DNA of 64,000 nt, from assembly GCA_036339375.1 (NCBI GenBank), contig JAYZBC010000003.1:1-64000 (forward strand), given 5' to 3'. Positions 36,235-45,999 of this stretch are shown here, in pieces. Position 1 is the stretch's first letter; each line of letters opens with the position of its first letter. The position numbers and the translations under genes were made by a program. The stretch is from JAYZBC01 sp036339375. Its GTDB lineage: Bacteria; Pseudomonadota; Alphaproteobacteria; MPNO01; UBA2964. The notes under the pieces were generated by a model. It did not search any database, was not told the origin of the DNA, and saw nothing but the letters and a program-made list of their open reading frames with translations.

Positions 36235-37623
36235 TCAGTGAAAAGCTTGGAGAATCTCTTCAGTCATCATTTTTGCGTCTCCAAATAACATCATTGTATT
36301 ATCGCGAAAAAAAAGTTCGTTACCCACTCCTGCGTACCCTGAAGACATCGATCTTTTTACAAATAAAACAGTTTTGGACTTTTCAACATCAAGTATTGGC
36401 ATGCCAAAAATGGGGCTGGTTTTATCTGTTTTTGCTGCTGGGTTGGTTATATCGTTAGCACCTATCACATAAACCACATCTGCTGTCGCAAACTCGTGGT
36501 TAATTGCTTCAAGTTCGAATACTTCATCGTATGGAACGTTTGCCTCTGCTAACAACACATTCATATGGCCAGGCATTCGTCCAGCGACAGGATGAATTGC
36601 GTAGGAAACATCTACACCTGCTTTTTTTAACGTATCGGACAATTCCCGAACGACATGTTGTGCCTGCGCTACAGCCATCCCATAGCCAGGAACAATGATA
36701 ACTTTTGCTGCATTCTCCATTATAAAACTGGCGTCCTCGGCACTACCCTGACGCACCGTTTTATTGCCTGCCGCGACATCGGAAACGGCTTCCCCCCCTC
36801 CAAAACCTCCCAAAATTACGTTGAAAAAAGATCTATTCATGCCCTTACACATGATATAACTGAGTATTGCACCAGAAGACCCAACAATAGCTCCGGTAAT
36901 AATTAAAAGCGTGTTATTTAGAGTGAAGCCAATTCCACAAGCTGCCCAACCAGAGTAGGAGTTGAGCATAGACACCACAACCGGCATGTCAGCACCGCCA
37001 ATTGGCAAAATGATTAAAAAGCCAAGGATAAGGGCTAAGAAAACAAGCAGCCAATAGGCATGATAGGATTCGGTAACAGAAAACCATAGAATTAGTACGA
37101 CTGCTAGTAGACCCAAAATAGCGTTCAAAAAATGTTGAGCCATAAAAACCAAAGGGGCTCCAGTAATTAACCCTTGTAGTTTGGCGAACGCTATGATTGA
37201 TCCAGTGAAGGTAATGGCGCCAATAAAGGTCCCAAGGGCCATTTCAACTAACGTAGAGGTAGGAATAGTGCCCACTGAACCGATCCCATAAGCCGCCGGA
37301 GAAAGAAGGGTCGCAGTCGCTACAAACACAGCCGCTAATCCAACTAAACTGTGAAATGCAGCAACGAGTTGTGGCAAAGCCGTCATCTCTACTTTTAGAG
37401 CAATGACGGTCCCGATTGCACCACCTATTAAAACACCTGCAATAATCCAGCTATAGCTAAGAACATTTGGGCTTAATAAGGTTGTCCCAATGGCAATTAC
37501 CATACCAATGATGCCAATTAAGTTTCCTCGACGACCAGTTTGGGGCGATGAAAGCCCTCTCAATGCTAAAATGAAACAAATTGCAGCAACAAGATAAGCC
37601 ACTCCCATTAAATCGGCGTTCAC
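36235..37623 (-). CDS. pntB: NAD(P) transhydrogenase subunit beta
   Basis: Proton-translocating transhydrogenase subunit with the membrane domain II part and the NADP-binding domain III, 462 residues. About nine hydrophobic helices are followed by IIVPGYGMAVAQAQH, the NADP-binding GYG loop, and VIGANDITNPAAKTD. Ends immediately after pntAB. With PntAA and PntAB it makes NADPH from NADH using the proton gradient. Confidence 0.96.
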   Translation of the reverse strand: MNADLMGVAYLVAAICFILALRGLSSPQTGRRGNLIGIIGMVIAIGTTLLSPNVLSYSWIIAGVLIGGAIGTVIALKVEMTALPQLVAAFHSLVGLAAVFVATATLLSPAAYGIGSVGTIPTSTLVEMALGTFIGAITFTGSIIAFAKLQGLITGAPLVFMAQHFLNAILGLLAVVLILWFSVTESYHAYWLLVFLALILGFLIILPIGGADMPVVVSMLNSYSGWAACGIGFTLNNTLLIITGAIVGSSGAILSYIMCKGMNRSFFNVILGGFGGGEAVSDVAAGNKTVRQGSAEDASFIMENAAKVIIVPGYGMAVAQAQHVVRELSDTLKKAGVDVSYAIHPVAGRMPGHMNVLLAEANVPYDEVFELEAINHEFATADVVYVIGANDITNPAAKTDKTSPIFGMPILDVEKSKTVLFVKRSMSSGYAGVGNELFFRDNTMMLFGDAKMMTEEILQAFH

Positions 37624-37632
37624 TTTTAAACC

Positions 37633-37968
37633 TTAGCCTTTCTTGCGAAACATTTTTAGCATGCGATGGGAAACAATGAAGCCCCCAAAAATATTCACAG
37701 AGGCTAGCAACACCGCTATAAAACCCATAACCTTTGAAAAGCTTAGCTCCAACGGTCCCGCTGCAATAAGTGCTCCAACAATTATGACAGAGGAAATTGC
37801 ATTTGTTACGCTCATAAGAGGAGAATGCAAAGCAGCTGTTACATTCCAAACAACATAATAACCGACAAAAATCGCTAGTACAAAAACTGTGATTAAACCC
37901 ACAAACAGATCTCCCGAGACAATTGCAATGTTTGTTGCCGCAACCTGATCAATAGTTGAAACACTCAT
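37633..37968 (-). CDS. pntAB: NAD(P) transhydrogenase subunit alpha, membrane part
   Basis: The small membrane subunit, 111 residues, of the split alphaproteobacterial transhydrogenase. It has three hydrophobic segments and the signature VGYYVVWNVTAALHSPLMSVTNAISS. The ATG at 37968 is four codons beyond the pntAA stop and matches the family start; the open frame back to 38070 overlaps pntAA and is not coding. Confidence 0.93.
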   Translation of the reverse strand: MSVSTIDQVAATNIAIVSGDLFVGLITVFVLAIFVGYYVVWNVTAALHSPLMSVTNAISSVIIVGALIAAGPLELSFSKVMGFIAVLLASVNIFGGFIVSHRMLKMFRKKG

Positions 37969-37970
37969 TT

Positions 37971-39143
37971 TTAACTCGCTTTTGGAGTTTTGATAGTATC
38001 CCCCAAGGCCGCATTTACAATCTCGCCCCCCCGGACAACAGTACACCCCTGAATGATTTCGTCTTTCCAATCAATGCTAATTGATCCCTTTTCTACATCG
38101 ATAATTAAGGATAAAAAGTGCAGCAAATTTTTTGCATACAAAGAAGTGGCGTCTGCAGCCAAACGACTCGGCACGTTGGCATGACCAATCACTGTCACAC
38201 CGTGTTTCTCTACAGTCTTCCCTAATTCACTTAATATGCAATTGCCCCCTTGTTCAACTGCCAAATCAACGATAACAGAACCTTCCCGCATTCCTTCAAC
38301 CACGTCTTCTGGAATTAATAAAGGTGCGGGACGCCCCGGAATAAGGGCCGTACAAATCACAATATCATTTTTTTTAAGTGCTTTCTGTAACACCTCTCTT
38401 TGTTTTTCTTGATAATCTGAAGACATTTCTGTTGCATAACCATCTCGGTTTTCGGCATCTTTGATCGCATTGGAATCCACTTCAATAAACTTAGCGCCAA
38501 GACTTTCCACCTGCTCCTTTACAGCAGGACGAACATCGTAAGCAGTTACAATCGCACCAAGACGGCGTGCTGTTGCAATTGCTTGGAGCCCTGCCACACC
38601 AGCACCAAGTACAATCACTTTTGCGGGCGGGATTGTCCCAGCGGCTGTCATCATCATTGGCAAGGCACGAGTAAACTCATTGGTAGCGTCTAAAACGGCT
38701 TTATAACCAGCTAAATTAGATTGTGATGATAAAACATCCATGGATTGTGCACGTCCTATACGCGGGAGTAATTCCAGAGCAAAAACTGTTAAACCTTTTC
38801 TTGCATAGGCTTTTACTTGTTCTAATGACGATAGGGCCGAAAGGTTTCCAATTAAAATGGCACCAGTCTTCATCATTTCTATTTCATTGATGTCGCCATC
38901 TTGCTCCCCCATTGGACGTTGCACTCTCAAAACAATGTCAGCATCGCCAATTACACTTTCAATACCCTTGTTTATTATTGCCCCAGCTTTTGTGAATGCA
39001 GCATCGGAAATTGAAGAGCTTTTACCTGCGCTTTCTTCAATTACAACTTCACAACCTAAAGAAACAAATTTCTTGACGGTATCCGGGGACGCGGCAACGC
39101 GGGCTTCATCTGCCCATCGTTCTTTCGGAATGGCTATTTTCAT
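37971..39143 (-). CDS. pntAA: NAD(P) transhydrogenase subunit alpha, soluble NAD-binding part
   Basis: Domain I of proton-translocating transhydrogenase, about 390 residues. KIAIPKERWADEARVAASPDTVKK opens the protein, VIVLGAGVAGLQAIATARRLGA is the NAD-binding Rossmann loop and TALIPGRPAPLL and GSVIVDLAVEQGGN are conserved. The ATG at 39143 fits the family start, nine codons inside the longest frame. First gene of the pntAA-pntAB-pntB operon. Confidence 0.95.
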   Translation of the reverse strand: MKIAIPKERWADEARVAASPDTVKKFVSLGCEVVIEESAGKSSSISDAAFTKAGAIINKGIESVIGDADIVLRVQRPMGEQDGDINEIEMMKTGAILIGNLSALSSLEQVKAYARKGLTVFALELLPRIGRAQSMDVLSSQSNLAGYKAVLDATNEFTRALPMMMTAAGTIPPAKVIVLGAGVAGLQAIATARRLGAIVTAYDVRPAVKEQVESLGAKFIEVDSNAIKDAENRDGYATEMSSDYQEKQREVLQKALKKNDIVICTALIPGRPAPLLIPEDVVEGMREGSVIVDLAVEQGGNCILSELGKTVEKHGVTVIGHANVPSRLAADATSLYAKNLLHFLSLIIDVEKGSISIDWKDEIIQGCTVVRGGEIVNAALGDTIKTPKAS

Positions 39144-39280
39144 TAATTCATTGACACAATGTTGAGCCATTATTCACTGGCGAACGCACATTGCCCAATC
39201 TAGAAAGGTTTGCCAAGGCTTTTAATAGCTAATATTTGAATTTTAAAACTTTTTTTATTCGATAAAGAATTAGGAGCAAT

Positions 39281-39917
39281 ATGCCCTTTACCAAATTATT
39301 AATGCCACTCTTGATACTTATCACGGGATACTCTTTTTGCAAAATTACTGTTAAGGCGGAAAATTACCAAACAGTCCCAACCCGAAAAGATGCCACAACT
39401 TCATTTATTGTAAATAAACCAAAAGGGAAATTTAGGTCTGCAGCAATTTTGTTTCCTGGAGGTGGATATAACATCAGCCTGAACACCAAAAAAAGACCAG
39501 AAAATAAAAATAACTTTCTAGTCCATTCCCGGAGATTTTTTCTAACATTGGTATTCTAGCAATCAAACCGGATGCCTCAACGGACTTATATGAACTTTGG
39601 GATAACCGCGATAGTCTGGAACATCGAAAGGACATTTCTGCCCTGGTCGATTATAACAGAAATTTGACTAACACACCGATTTGGCTCGATGAAACAAGTC
39701 GTGGCACGCTTTCTTTTGCACACCACTCAACGTTTTAGCTATCCAGGGAGTTGTTTTAACAGCGACGGTCACAGCTGGTAATAAGCCAAAAATCTTTAGC
39801 TCTCCTTTATCAAAAATTAGTGTTCCAAGTTTAATTATTCATCATAAAAAAATGAAAATTCATCCACACCAACTAAAGACGTTTAAAGTTAGTAAATTCT
39901 TTAAAAAGTGCAATTAA
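39281..39917 (+). pseudogene. Broken secreted alpha/beta hydrolase
   Basis: Three consecutive pieces in different frames read as one protein. The first (39281-39559) has a signal peptide and SAAILFPGGGYN. The second (from about 39538 to the stop near 39738) reads SNIGILAIKPDASTDLYELW and WLDETSRGTLSFA, where the usual nucleophile motif GTSRGT has become ETSRGT. The third (39739-39917) reads GVVLTATVTAG and ISVPSLIIHHKKM. At least two frameshifts and one stop interrupt it, and part of the middle and the end are missing. It is a decaying gene. Confidence 0.72.
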
Positions 39918-40060
39918 AACAAATTTTTATGTTTAAGGAGGGCAAGGAAGAAAAAAAATCGACCTTGTGACCCGCTCTCTGAGCAAGGTTTTTATGGTAT
40001 TAAGGAAAAGGTGGTAACGCTATGACAAAATGGATGCACGCACAAACTCCAAAATAAACT

Positions 40061-40750
40061 TTAATCAGTAATTACACCAATCTTTTGAGCAATCTTTGGT
40101 AGGTTAGTGGCATTTAGCGGAGGCCCATTTAAACGTGGTAAACTAATAATAGGAATTGAATCCACAAACCTTGAAATCGTTTTCACTGTTTCTGCTAGTG
40201 TTGTAGGAGTTTGTATGGATTCACTCACGATAATACCGGAAAGCATAAGGCCGCGATCTATTAGGCACCGTACCGCAGTCAGGGTGTGGCTAATTGTACC
40301 TAGATAGGACCCCGTTACAAGTAACACCGGCATATCCATGACAGCCATTAAATCTAAAACTGTTTGGTGATCATTTAAAGGAACCATTACACCACCGATC
40401 CCTTCAACGATTAGAAAATTGTTGTCTGTTTTCTGTGCGTTACAGTAATTTGCAATTTCTTCTATATCCAAATATTTTTTTTCGTGAGCGGCTGCCATAT
40501 TTGGCGAGATCGGTTCTCGAAAACGCCAAGGAGAAATTTTAGAAATTGTCTCTTCCTTTATGGGTTGGGAAAGTGCTTGAAGAAGAAGACCGGTATCAGA
40601 ATTTTTTGGAAATTCATCTTGAAAGCCTGTGATGACCGGCTTAAAAGCATCCACCTTTAAACCTTTTTGTTTAATCTCTTTTATCAGCAATTTCATAACA
40701 AGGGTTTTTCCCACTTCGGTTCCTGATCCCGTTACAAAAAGGCTACTCAT
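40061..40750 (-). CDS. bioD: Dethiobiotin synthetase
   Basis: ATP-dependent ring closure of 7,8-diaminopelargonate with CO2, 229 residues. The P-loop GSGTEVGKT is at 8-16, FKPVITGFQ follows, and VEGIGGVMVPL is the conserved second motif. It overlaps the upstream bioF by four bases, so the pair forms a bioF-bioD operon. Confidence 0.93.
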   Translation of the reverse strand: MSSLFVTGSGTEVGKTLVMKLLIKEIKQKGLKVDAFKPVITGFQDEFPKNSDTGLLLQALSQPIKEETISKISPWRFREPISPNMAAAHEKKYLDIEEIANYCNAQKTDNNFLIVEGIGGVMVPLNDHQTVLDLMAVMDMPVLLVTGSYLGTISHTLTAVRCLIDRGLMLSGIIVSESIQTPTTLAETVKTISRFVDSIPIISLPRLNGPPLNATNLPKIAQKIGVITD

Positions 40751-41919
40751 TTTACTAAACCGAGGTTATGAACGGCCACAGTTAATCGATCAATGTCCGA
40801 ATTCGCATGGGTTGCTGAAAATGTAAGTCTTAGCCTTGCCGTTCCTTCCGGTACAGTAGGAGGGCGTATACCTGTAACTAAAAAACCTTCGCCAGCAAGC
40901 TTTTCTGATGCCTCAAGTGCTTTATGAGATTCACCTAAAATCAATGGTACGATGGGACTTTTTGGTTCACACAAACCAAGTTGTTGGCAAAAACGACGGG
41001 CCTTTTCCATCGGTGCTGCAACAAGTTCGCCACCTTGTGCTATTATATCAAGGGCAGCACATGCTGCAGCAACTGCAGAAGGTGGCAAACCAGTCGCATA
41101 GATTAGACTCCGTGCTCTATTGACCAATAGGTCTACAACTGGACGCGAGGCACAAAGAAAACCCCCATAGGATCCTACTGCTTTTGATAATGTGCCCATT
41201 TGCAGGGGAATACGACCTTCAACACCTTCCTCAACTGCTGTCCCCTTACCACCGCCCAGCACACCAAAACCATGCGCATCGTCGGTCATAAGCCAAACAT
41301 CAAATTCATCGGAAAGATCACACAGCTGACTTAGTGGTGCCCGATCACCGTCCATACTAAAAACTCCTTCTGTCATTAGGAGGCAATGTTGATAACGGGC
41401 ACGTTCTTCTCGGAGGATTTTATGGCAATCCTCGATATCGTTGTGTTTAAAGTAACTAACATTAGCCTTTGAGGCCCGAATTCCGCCATGCAAGCTAGAA
41501 TGTATTAACTCGTCTGCAACCACTAAATCCTTTGGACCCACTAGCGCTGGGGTAATTCCAATGTTGGCGAGGTAGCCACTGCCAAACACTAAAGTAGCTT
41601 TGGTGTTTTTTAAATGGGAGAGTTTTGTCTCTAGTCTTTGATAAAGTGGATGATTGCCGGTTACTAGTCTGGAAGCACCAGCTCCAACACCAAATTCTTC
41701 GATAACCTCCATCGCCTCTTTTTTCACAGCCTTATTCTGTGAAAGCCCAAGGTAATCATTACAACAAAAAGAAATTAATTTTTTCGTATCTCGAAAGACA
41801 ACGGAATTTTGTCCTCGTTGGGTTACTAAAAGTTTTCGCTTTTGAGAACGAAATTTCAAGGCATCGAGTTTTTGGGATGCTAGGGTATCTAATGATGAAC
41901 CAATTGAAGATTTTTTCAT
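40747..41919 (-). CDS. bioF: 8-amino-7-oxononanoate synthase
   Basis: PLP enzyme joining pimeloyl-ACP/CoA to alanine, 390 residues. FCCNDYLGLS and GSRL-like GASRLVTGNH lie near the N-terminus, DDAHGFG is at 213-219 and Lys246 in GTLSKAVGSYGG binds PLP. The ATG at 41919 is preferred; a TTG at 41994 would run the frame through the divergent promoter region shared with bioB. Confidence 0.92.
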   Translation of the reverse strand: MKKSSIGSSLDTLASQKLDALKFRSQKRKLLVTQRGQNSVVFRDTKKLISFCCNDYLGLSQNKAVKKEAMEVIEEFGVGAGASRLVTGNHPLYQRLETKLSHLKNTKATLVFGSGYLANIGITPALVGPKDLVVADELIHSSLHGGIRASKANVSYFKHNDIEDCHKILREERARYQHCLLMTEGVFSMDGDRAPLSQLCDLSDEFDVWLMTDDAHGFGVLGGGKGTAVEEGVEGRIPLQMGTLSKAVGSYGGFLCASRPVVDLLVNRARSLIYATGLPPSAVAAACAALDIIAQGGELVAAPMEKARRFCQQLGLCEPKSPIVPLILGESHKALEASEKLAGEGFLVTGIRPPTVPEGTARLRLTFSATHANSDIDRLTVAVHNLGLVK

Positions 41920-42006
41920 TTCAAAAATTATACTTTTCCAGTGAACTGAACCTTTAAGATTTTCTTTTCTCCCCTTATTATAGTCCACCCGCAAGGTAAA
42001 GGCGCG

Positions 42007-43029
42007 ATGACAATTTTAAGAGATGAAGTAACCTCAACTAACAAGAAAAGTAACTTGTCTGAAGATATAAGAAATAACTGGACCCAAGAAGAGGCTGAAC
42101 AGTTATTTTCTCGTCCTTTCAATGATTTATTGTTTGAAGCTCAGACAATTCACCGAAAATATTTTAACCCAAACCAACTACAAATAAGCACTTTATTGTC
42201 TATTAAAACGGGCGGGTGTCCCGAAGATTGCTCTTATTGCCCTCAAAGCGCTCATTATGAAACTGGCCAAGACCGGCAACCTTTAATGGGTATCGATTCG
42301 GTATTAACGGCAGCGATGGAAGCCAAAAAGAATGGTGCCAGCCGTTTTTGTATGGGTGCAGCATGGCGTAATCCTAAAAATGGGGATTTAAAAACGGTTT
42401 GCAAAATGGTACAGGGGATCAGTGCTCTGGGTATGGAAACATGTGTTACACTAGGGATGCTGACTAAAAAACAAGCAGAACGTCTGCACGCTGCAGGTTT
42501 AGATTATTATAACCATAATATTGATACTTCAGAAAATTTTTACAAAGAAATTATCACCACCCGTACTTTTATTGATCGAATTGAAACCCTCAAGTTTGTG
42601 AGGGATGCAGGAATAAATGTTTGCAGCGGGGGTATAGTTGGCATGGGCGAAACCGAAGCAGATCGTGCCGCCATGTTGGTAACGCTAGCCACTCTCCCGG
42701 AACATCCAGAGAGTGTTCCAATTAACATGCTAATTAAGGTAGAAGGAACGCCCCTGGCAGAAACTGAGGACATTCACACAATTGATTTCATACGCACCAT
42801 TGCCGTTACGCGGATAATGATGCCTGCCTCTGTTGTTCGGTTATCTGCGGGACGTAATAATTTAACAGATGAGGCCCAGGCTTTATGTTTTGCGGCTGGT
42901 GCAAATTCAATATTTTATGGAGATGTCCTCCTGACGAGAGAAAACCCGAATCTCAATGATGACAATTCTCTTTTCAAGCGCCTTGGAATTACACCCCTGA
43001 TTTCTCAATTGGATAATGGAGACAAATAA
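42007..43029 (+). CDS. bioB: Biotin synthase
   Basis: Radical-SAM insertion of sulfur into dethiobiotin, 340 residues. The 4Fe-4S motif is Cys71-x3-Cys75-x2-Cys78 in GGCPEDCSYCPQS. The segment YNHNIDTSENFY, CSGGIVGMGE and the 2Fe-2S/SAM residues RLSAGR near residue 280 are present. It overlaps bioA by 14 bases and is divergent from bioF, so both biotin operons share one control region. Confidence 0.95.
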   Translation: MTILRDEVTSTNKKSNLSEDIRNNWTQEEAEQLFSRPFNDLLFEAQTIHRKYFNPNQLQISTLLSIKTGGCPEDCSYCPQSAHYETGQDRQPLMGIDSVLTAAMEAKKNGASRFCMGAAWRNPKNGDLKTVCKMVQGISALGMETCVTLGMLTKKQAERLHAAGLDYYNHNIDTSENFYKEIITTRTFIDRIETLKFVRDAGINVCSGGIVGMGETEADRAAMLVTLATLPEHPESVPINMLIKVEGTPLAETEDIHTIDFIRTIAVTRIMMPASVVRLSAGRNNLTDEAQALCFAAGANSIFYGDVLLTRENPNLNDDNSLFKRLGITPLISQLDNGDK

Positions 43030-44329
43030 CCCCCAACCTGAGCATTTGTGGCTTCCTTATACCCAAATGCAAACGGAAATTTCACCACTAATTGCAATAG
43101 AAACGAAGGGAGCCAAAATTCGCATCCAAGATGGTCGTTGGCTAATTGACGGCGTTTCTTCTTGGTGGACCGCCTGTCATGGTTATAACCACCCCCACAT
43201 AATGTCTGCAGTACAGAAACAATTAGAAATCATGCCACACATAATGTTTGGTGGCTTTGTTCACACACCTGCACTCGAGCTTTCAAAAAGGCTTTCAGCT
43301 ATTTTACCCGGCGCTGGCACTAACGAAGAGCTAACACATATTTTTTTTGCAGACTCGGGATCTGTTGCTGTTGAAATTGCACTAAAAATGGCGGTTCAAT
43401 ATTGGCACAATAAAGGTGAAACTAACCGAAAGCATTTTATCACATTCCGGCATAGCTATCACGGTGATACTCTTGGAGCTATGTCAGTATGTGATCCTGA
43501 AGAAAGTATGCACGCCGTTTTTAAATCCATGCTTTTAGAACAAATTTTCTCAGAAATTCCGAAAACAGAAACCCAATTCGCAAACTTCGAAAAACTTATT
43601 TTTGAACAGAAAAATAAAATTGCCGGGCTGGTTATTGAACCTTTGGTGCAGGCAGCGGGCGGCATGAAATTTCACAAACCGGAGGTTTTATCGAGACTAC
43701 GTCGAATATGTAGCCATCATCATTTACTATTCATCGCCGATGAAATTGCAACCGGGTTTGGCCGTACAGGTGCAATGTTTGCGTGTGAAGAGGCAAAAAT
43801 TTCACCGGACATTATTTGTATTGGAAAAGCCTTAACCGGGGGAGTAATAAGCATGGCAGCCGTGGGGGCAAATTCAAGCGTTTTTAAGGCCTTCCTTTCA
43901 GAAGATGAAAATCAGTCCTTTATGCATGGTCCAACCTATATGGCAAATCCGTTAGCATGTGCTGCTGCAAATGCTTCTCTTGATTTATTTAAGGACGGAA
44001 CAAGGTTAAAACAGGTTTCAAAAATAGAAGAACAATTAACGAAACAGCTGGCGCCTTGTCGGGAAATTTACGGAATAATGGATGTCAGAGTAAAAGGCGC
44101 GATCGGTGTTATTCAGATTAAACCCTCAAACGATATTCAGTGGCTCCGGCGAAATTTTATAAAGGAGGGTGTTTGGGTTAGACCATTCAACGACATTGTC
44201 TACGTCATGCCACCCTTCATCATCAGTTACGAGGAATTATCCACCCTATCTAGCACTGTCATTAAAGTATTAAGAAAATGGTCTCAAAAAAGCCGCCAAA
44301 AATTGAAATCAAAAGCCCTCAATTTGTAG
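43016..44329 (+). CDS. bioA: Adenosylmethionine-8-amino-7-oxononanoate aminotransferase
   Basis: Transfers the SAM amino group to 8-amino-7-oxononanoate, 437 residues. WLPYTQM and GVSSWWTACHGYNHP near the N-terminus identify BioA. ADEIATGFGRTGAMFACE precedes the PLP Lys near residue 272 (IGKALTGG), and HGPTYMANPLAC follows. Its start lies inside the bioB end. Its last 21 bases overlap the 3' end of rpsU on the opposite strand. Confidence 0.95.
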   Translation: METNNPQPEHLWLPYTQMQTEISPLIAIETKGAKIRIQDGRWLIDGVSSWWTACHGYNHPHIMSAVQKQLEIMPHIMFGGFVHTPALELSKRLSAILPGAGTNEELTHIFFADSGSVAVEIALKMAVQYWHNKGETNRKHFITFRHSYHGDTLGAMSVCDPEESMHAVFKSMLLEQIFSEIPKTETQFANFEKLIFEQKNKIAGLVIEPLVQAAGGMKFHKPEVLSRLRRICSHHHLLFIADEIATGFGRTGAMFACEEAKISPDIICIGKALTGGVISMAAVGANSSVFKAFLSEDENQSFMHGPTYMANPLACAAANASLDLFKDGTRLKQVSKIEEQLTKQLAPCREIYGIMDVRVKGAIGVIQIKPSNDIQWLRRNFIKEGVWVRPFNDIVYVMPPFIISYEELSTLSSTVIKVLRKWSQKSRQKLKSKALNL

Positions 44330-44512
44330 ACGCTTTCTCTCAAGTTTACGTGAGCGACGAACTGCTTCAGCTTTTTTCCTGACCCGGCGTTCCGAAGGCT
44401 TTTCGTAGGAACGGTTCCTTTTCATTTCGCGCCAAATGCCTTCTCGCTGCATTTTTTTCTTCAATGCTTTAAGGGCACCATCAACGTTATTATCACGAAC
44501 AAATACTTGCAC
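44309..44512 (-). CDS. rpsU: 30S ribosomal protein S21
   Basis: A 67-residue basic protein: MQVFVRDNNVDGALKALKKK, then REGIWREMKRNRSYEKPSERR and a Lys/Arg-rich tail. It begins with GTG. It probably forms its own transcript, since neighbours on the same strand begin over 120 bases downstream. The stop overlaps the convergent bioA. Confidence 0.95.
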   Translation of the reverse strand: MQVFVRDNNVDGALKALKKKMQREGIWREMKRNRSYEKPSERRVRKKAEAVRRSRKLERKRLQIEGF

Positions 44513-44636
44513 AGCCTTTACTCTTTCCTAAACAGTTTTATACCTTGTGACAAAAATCAACTTCAATGGCCCGCTTATTTAGCAAGAAATGCCCAAGATT
44601 TAAATAGTAAAATAAAAAATCCGGAAATTTAATATT

Positions 44637-45992
44637 TTAGCGTCCATTAGGAACTTTAGCCTGAAGAAGAGCGGCCGCCTGTTTTGAACTCAAAACTGTC
44701 ATGTCAAAGTCTTTGATTAAGGTATGAAATAATTCGTACCAATTTACCTCGGCGGCCAGATGAGTAAATACGGACCCAAGACCAACAGCAGCACGATCCA
44801 TCAAAACAAATTCTTTGGGCGGTTTTACTCCACCGAGCTTATGAAGTTCTTTATGGACCTTAGCTGCCACTTCTGCTCCATAATTAATTCCTTTTCCCTC
44901 CTGAATACGGCGTGTTTTGTCTTCGAGAAGCGGGGCATAAACAAACTTTGCCCACAAATTCAGAATATCAATTACATCATTACCCAGATTAGAAAAACCC
45001 CAGGTTTCATAAGCATGCACCGCAAGTTCTTTGTTATGATTACGCAAGGAATTATAAAGATCTATCACCCCTTGAACAAAACTAGGACCAAATACCCGTA
45101 TGCATCCGAAATCGAGTAAATTTATAGACCCGTTTTGCCGAACTGAATAATTCCCAAGATGCGGATCTCCATGGATTACACCATAATGATAAAAGGGAAC
45201 ATACCAAGCACGAAACATATTTTTTGCTATTTGATTTCTTTCCTCTATAGGCCTGTTTTTAACCTCGAGAAGATGCGAGCCTTCCAACCAACTCATCGTC
45301 AACAATTTTTCGGTTGAAAATTTTGGATAAGGCTTAGGGACATGTACTTTTTTTTCTCCCTTAAGCATCAAACGGTATAAATCCATATGGGTCGCTTCCC
45401 GTTTGTAATCCAACTCCTCTCGCAATCGGTTGGAAATTTCTTTATGGATCTCATCTGGATCTATAGCTCGATCGTATCGACGGTATACCCCAAAAATTAC
45501 CTGTAACTGACGGAGATCGGCTTCAACTACTGATAGCATATCTGGGTATTGTAATTTGCAAGCCAGTTTTACGTCGTTATAGGTTTTTGCTTTATGTACT
45601 TGGCCGAGAGATGCAGCAGCAGCTGCAGTATGTGAAAATTCTTTGAAGTGGCTTTGCCAGTTGGGGCCTAATTCATTGGCCATACGGCGTTTAACAAATA
45701 ACCACCCCATTGCGGGCGCATTTGACTGGAGTTGAGACAACTCCTTGGTGTATTCTGGGGGTAAAACATTTGGTACAGTGGACAATATTTGCGCCACTTT
45801 CATGAGAGGACCCTTTAATTCACCTAAAGAATCACGCAATTGTCGCGCGTGGTTTTTTTGGTCTAATGTTGCACCTAAATAACGGGCCCTAGCAAACCGG
45901 GCTGCTAATCCGCCGACCGCACCCCCTACTCGCGCGTATCGTTTCAAACGTCCGCTTAAAGTATTTTGGTCTTTGATTCGATCGAAGGACAT
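44637..45992 (-). CDS. ABC1/AarF-family atypical kinase (UbiB/COQ8-like)
   Basis: A 451-residue ABC1 protein kinase-like ATPase, a family linked to ubiquinone synthesis. The N-terminal motif reads LMKVAQ instead of KxGQ, which is usual for this alphaproteobacterial subgroup. The Ala-rich nucleotide loop AAAAASLGQVHKA, catalytic GVIHGDPHLGNY and metal-binding LLDFGCIR are all present. It has no C-terminal membrane helices like those of E. coli UbiB. It follows pepF by seven bases on the same strand. Confidence 0.88.
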   Translation of the reverse strand: MSFDRIKDQNTLSGRLKRYARVGGAVGGLAARFARARYLGATLDQKNHARQLRDSLGELKGPLMKVAQILSTVPNVLPPEYTKELSQLQSNAPAMGWLFVKRRMANELGPNWQSHFKEFSHTAAAAASLGQVHKAKTYNDVKLACKLQYPDMLSVVEADLRQLQVIFGVYRRYDRAIDPDEIHKEISNRLREELDYKREATHMDLYRLMLKGEKKVHVPKPYPKFSTEKLLTMSWLEGSHLLEVKNRPIEERNQIAKNMFRAWYVPFYHYGVIHGDPHLGNYSVRQNGSINLLDFGCIRVFGPSFVQGVIDLYNSLRNHNKELAVHAYETWGFSNLGNDVIDILNLWAKFVYAPLLEDKTRRIQEGKGINYGAEVAAKVHKELHKLGGVKPPKEFVLMDRAAVGLGSVFTHLAAEVNWYELFHTLIKDFDMTVLSSKQAAALLQAKVPNGR

Positions 45993-45999
45993 CTAATAC

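Noticed and set aside
41920..42006. A BioR or BirA operator between bioF and bioB
   Set aside because: TTATTATAG resembles half of a BioR site, but no full palindrome is visible.
44637..45992. Loss of the KxGQ motif in the ABC1 kinase
   Set aside because: LMKVAQ replaces KxGQ, but this is usual for the alphaproteobacterial subgroup, so it is not a sign of decay.
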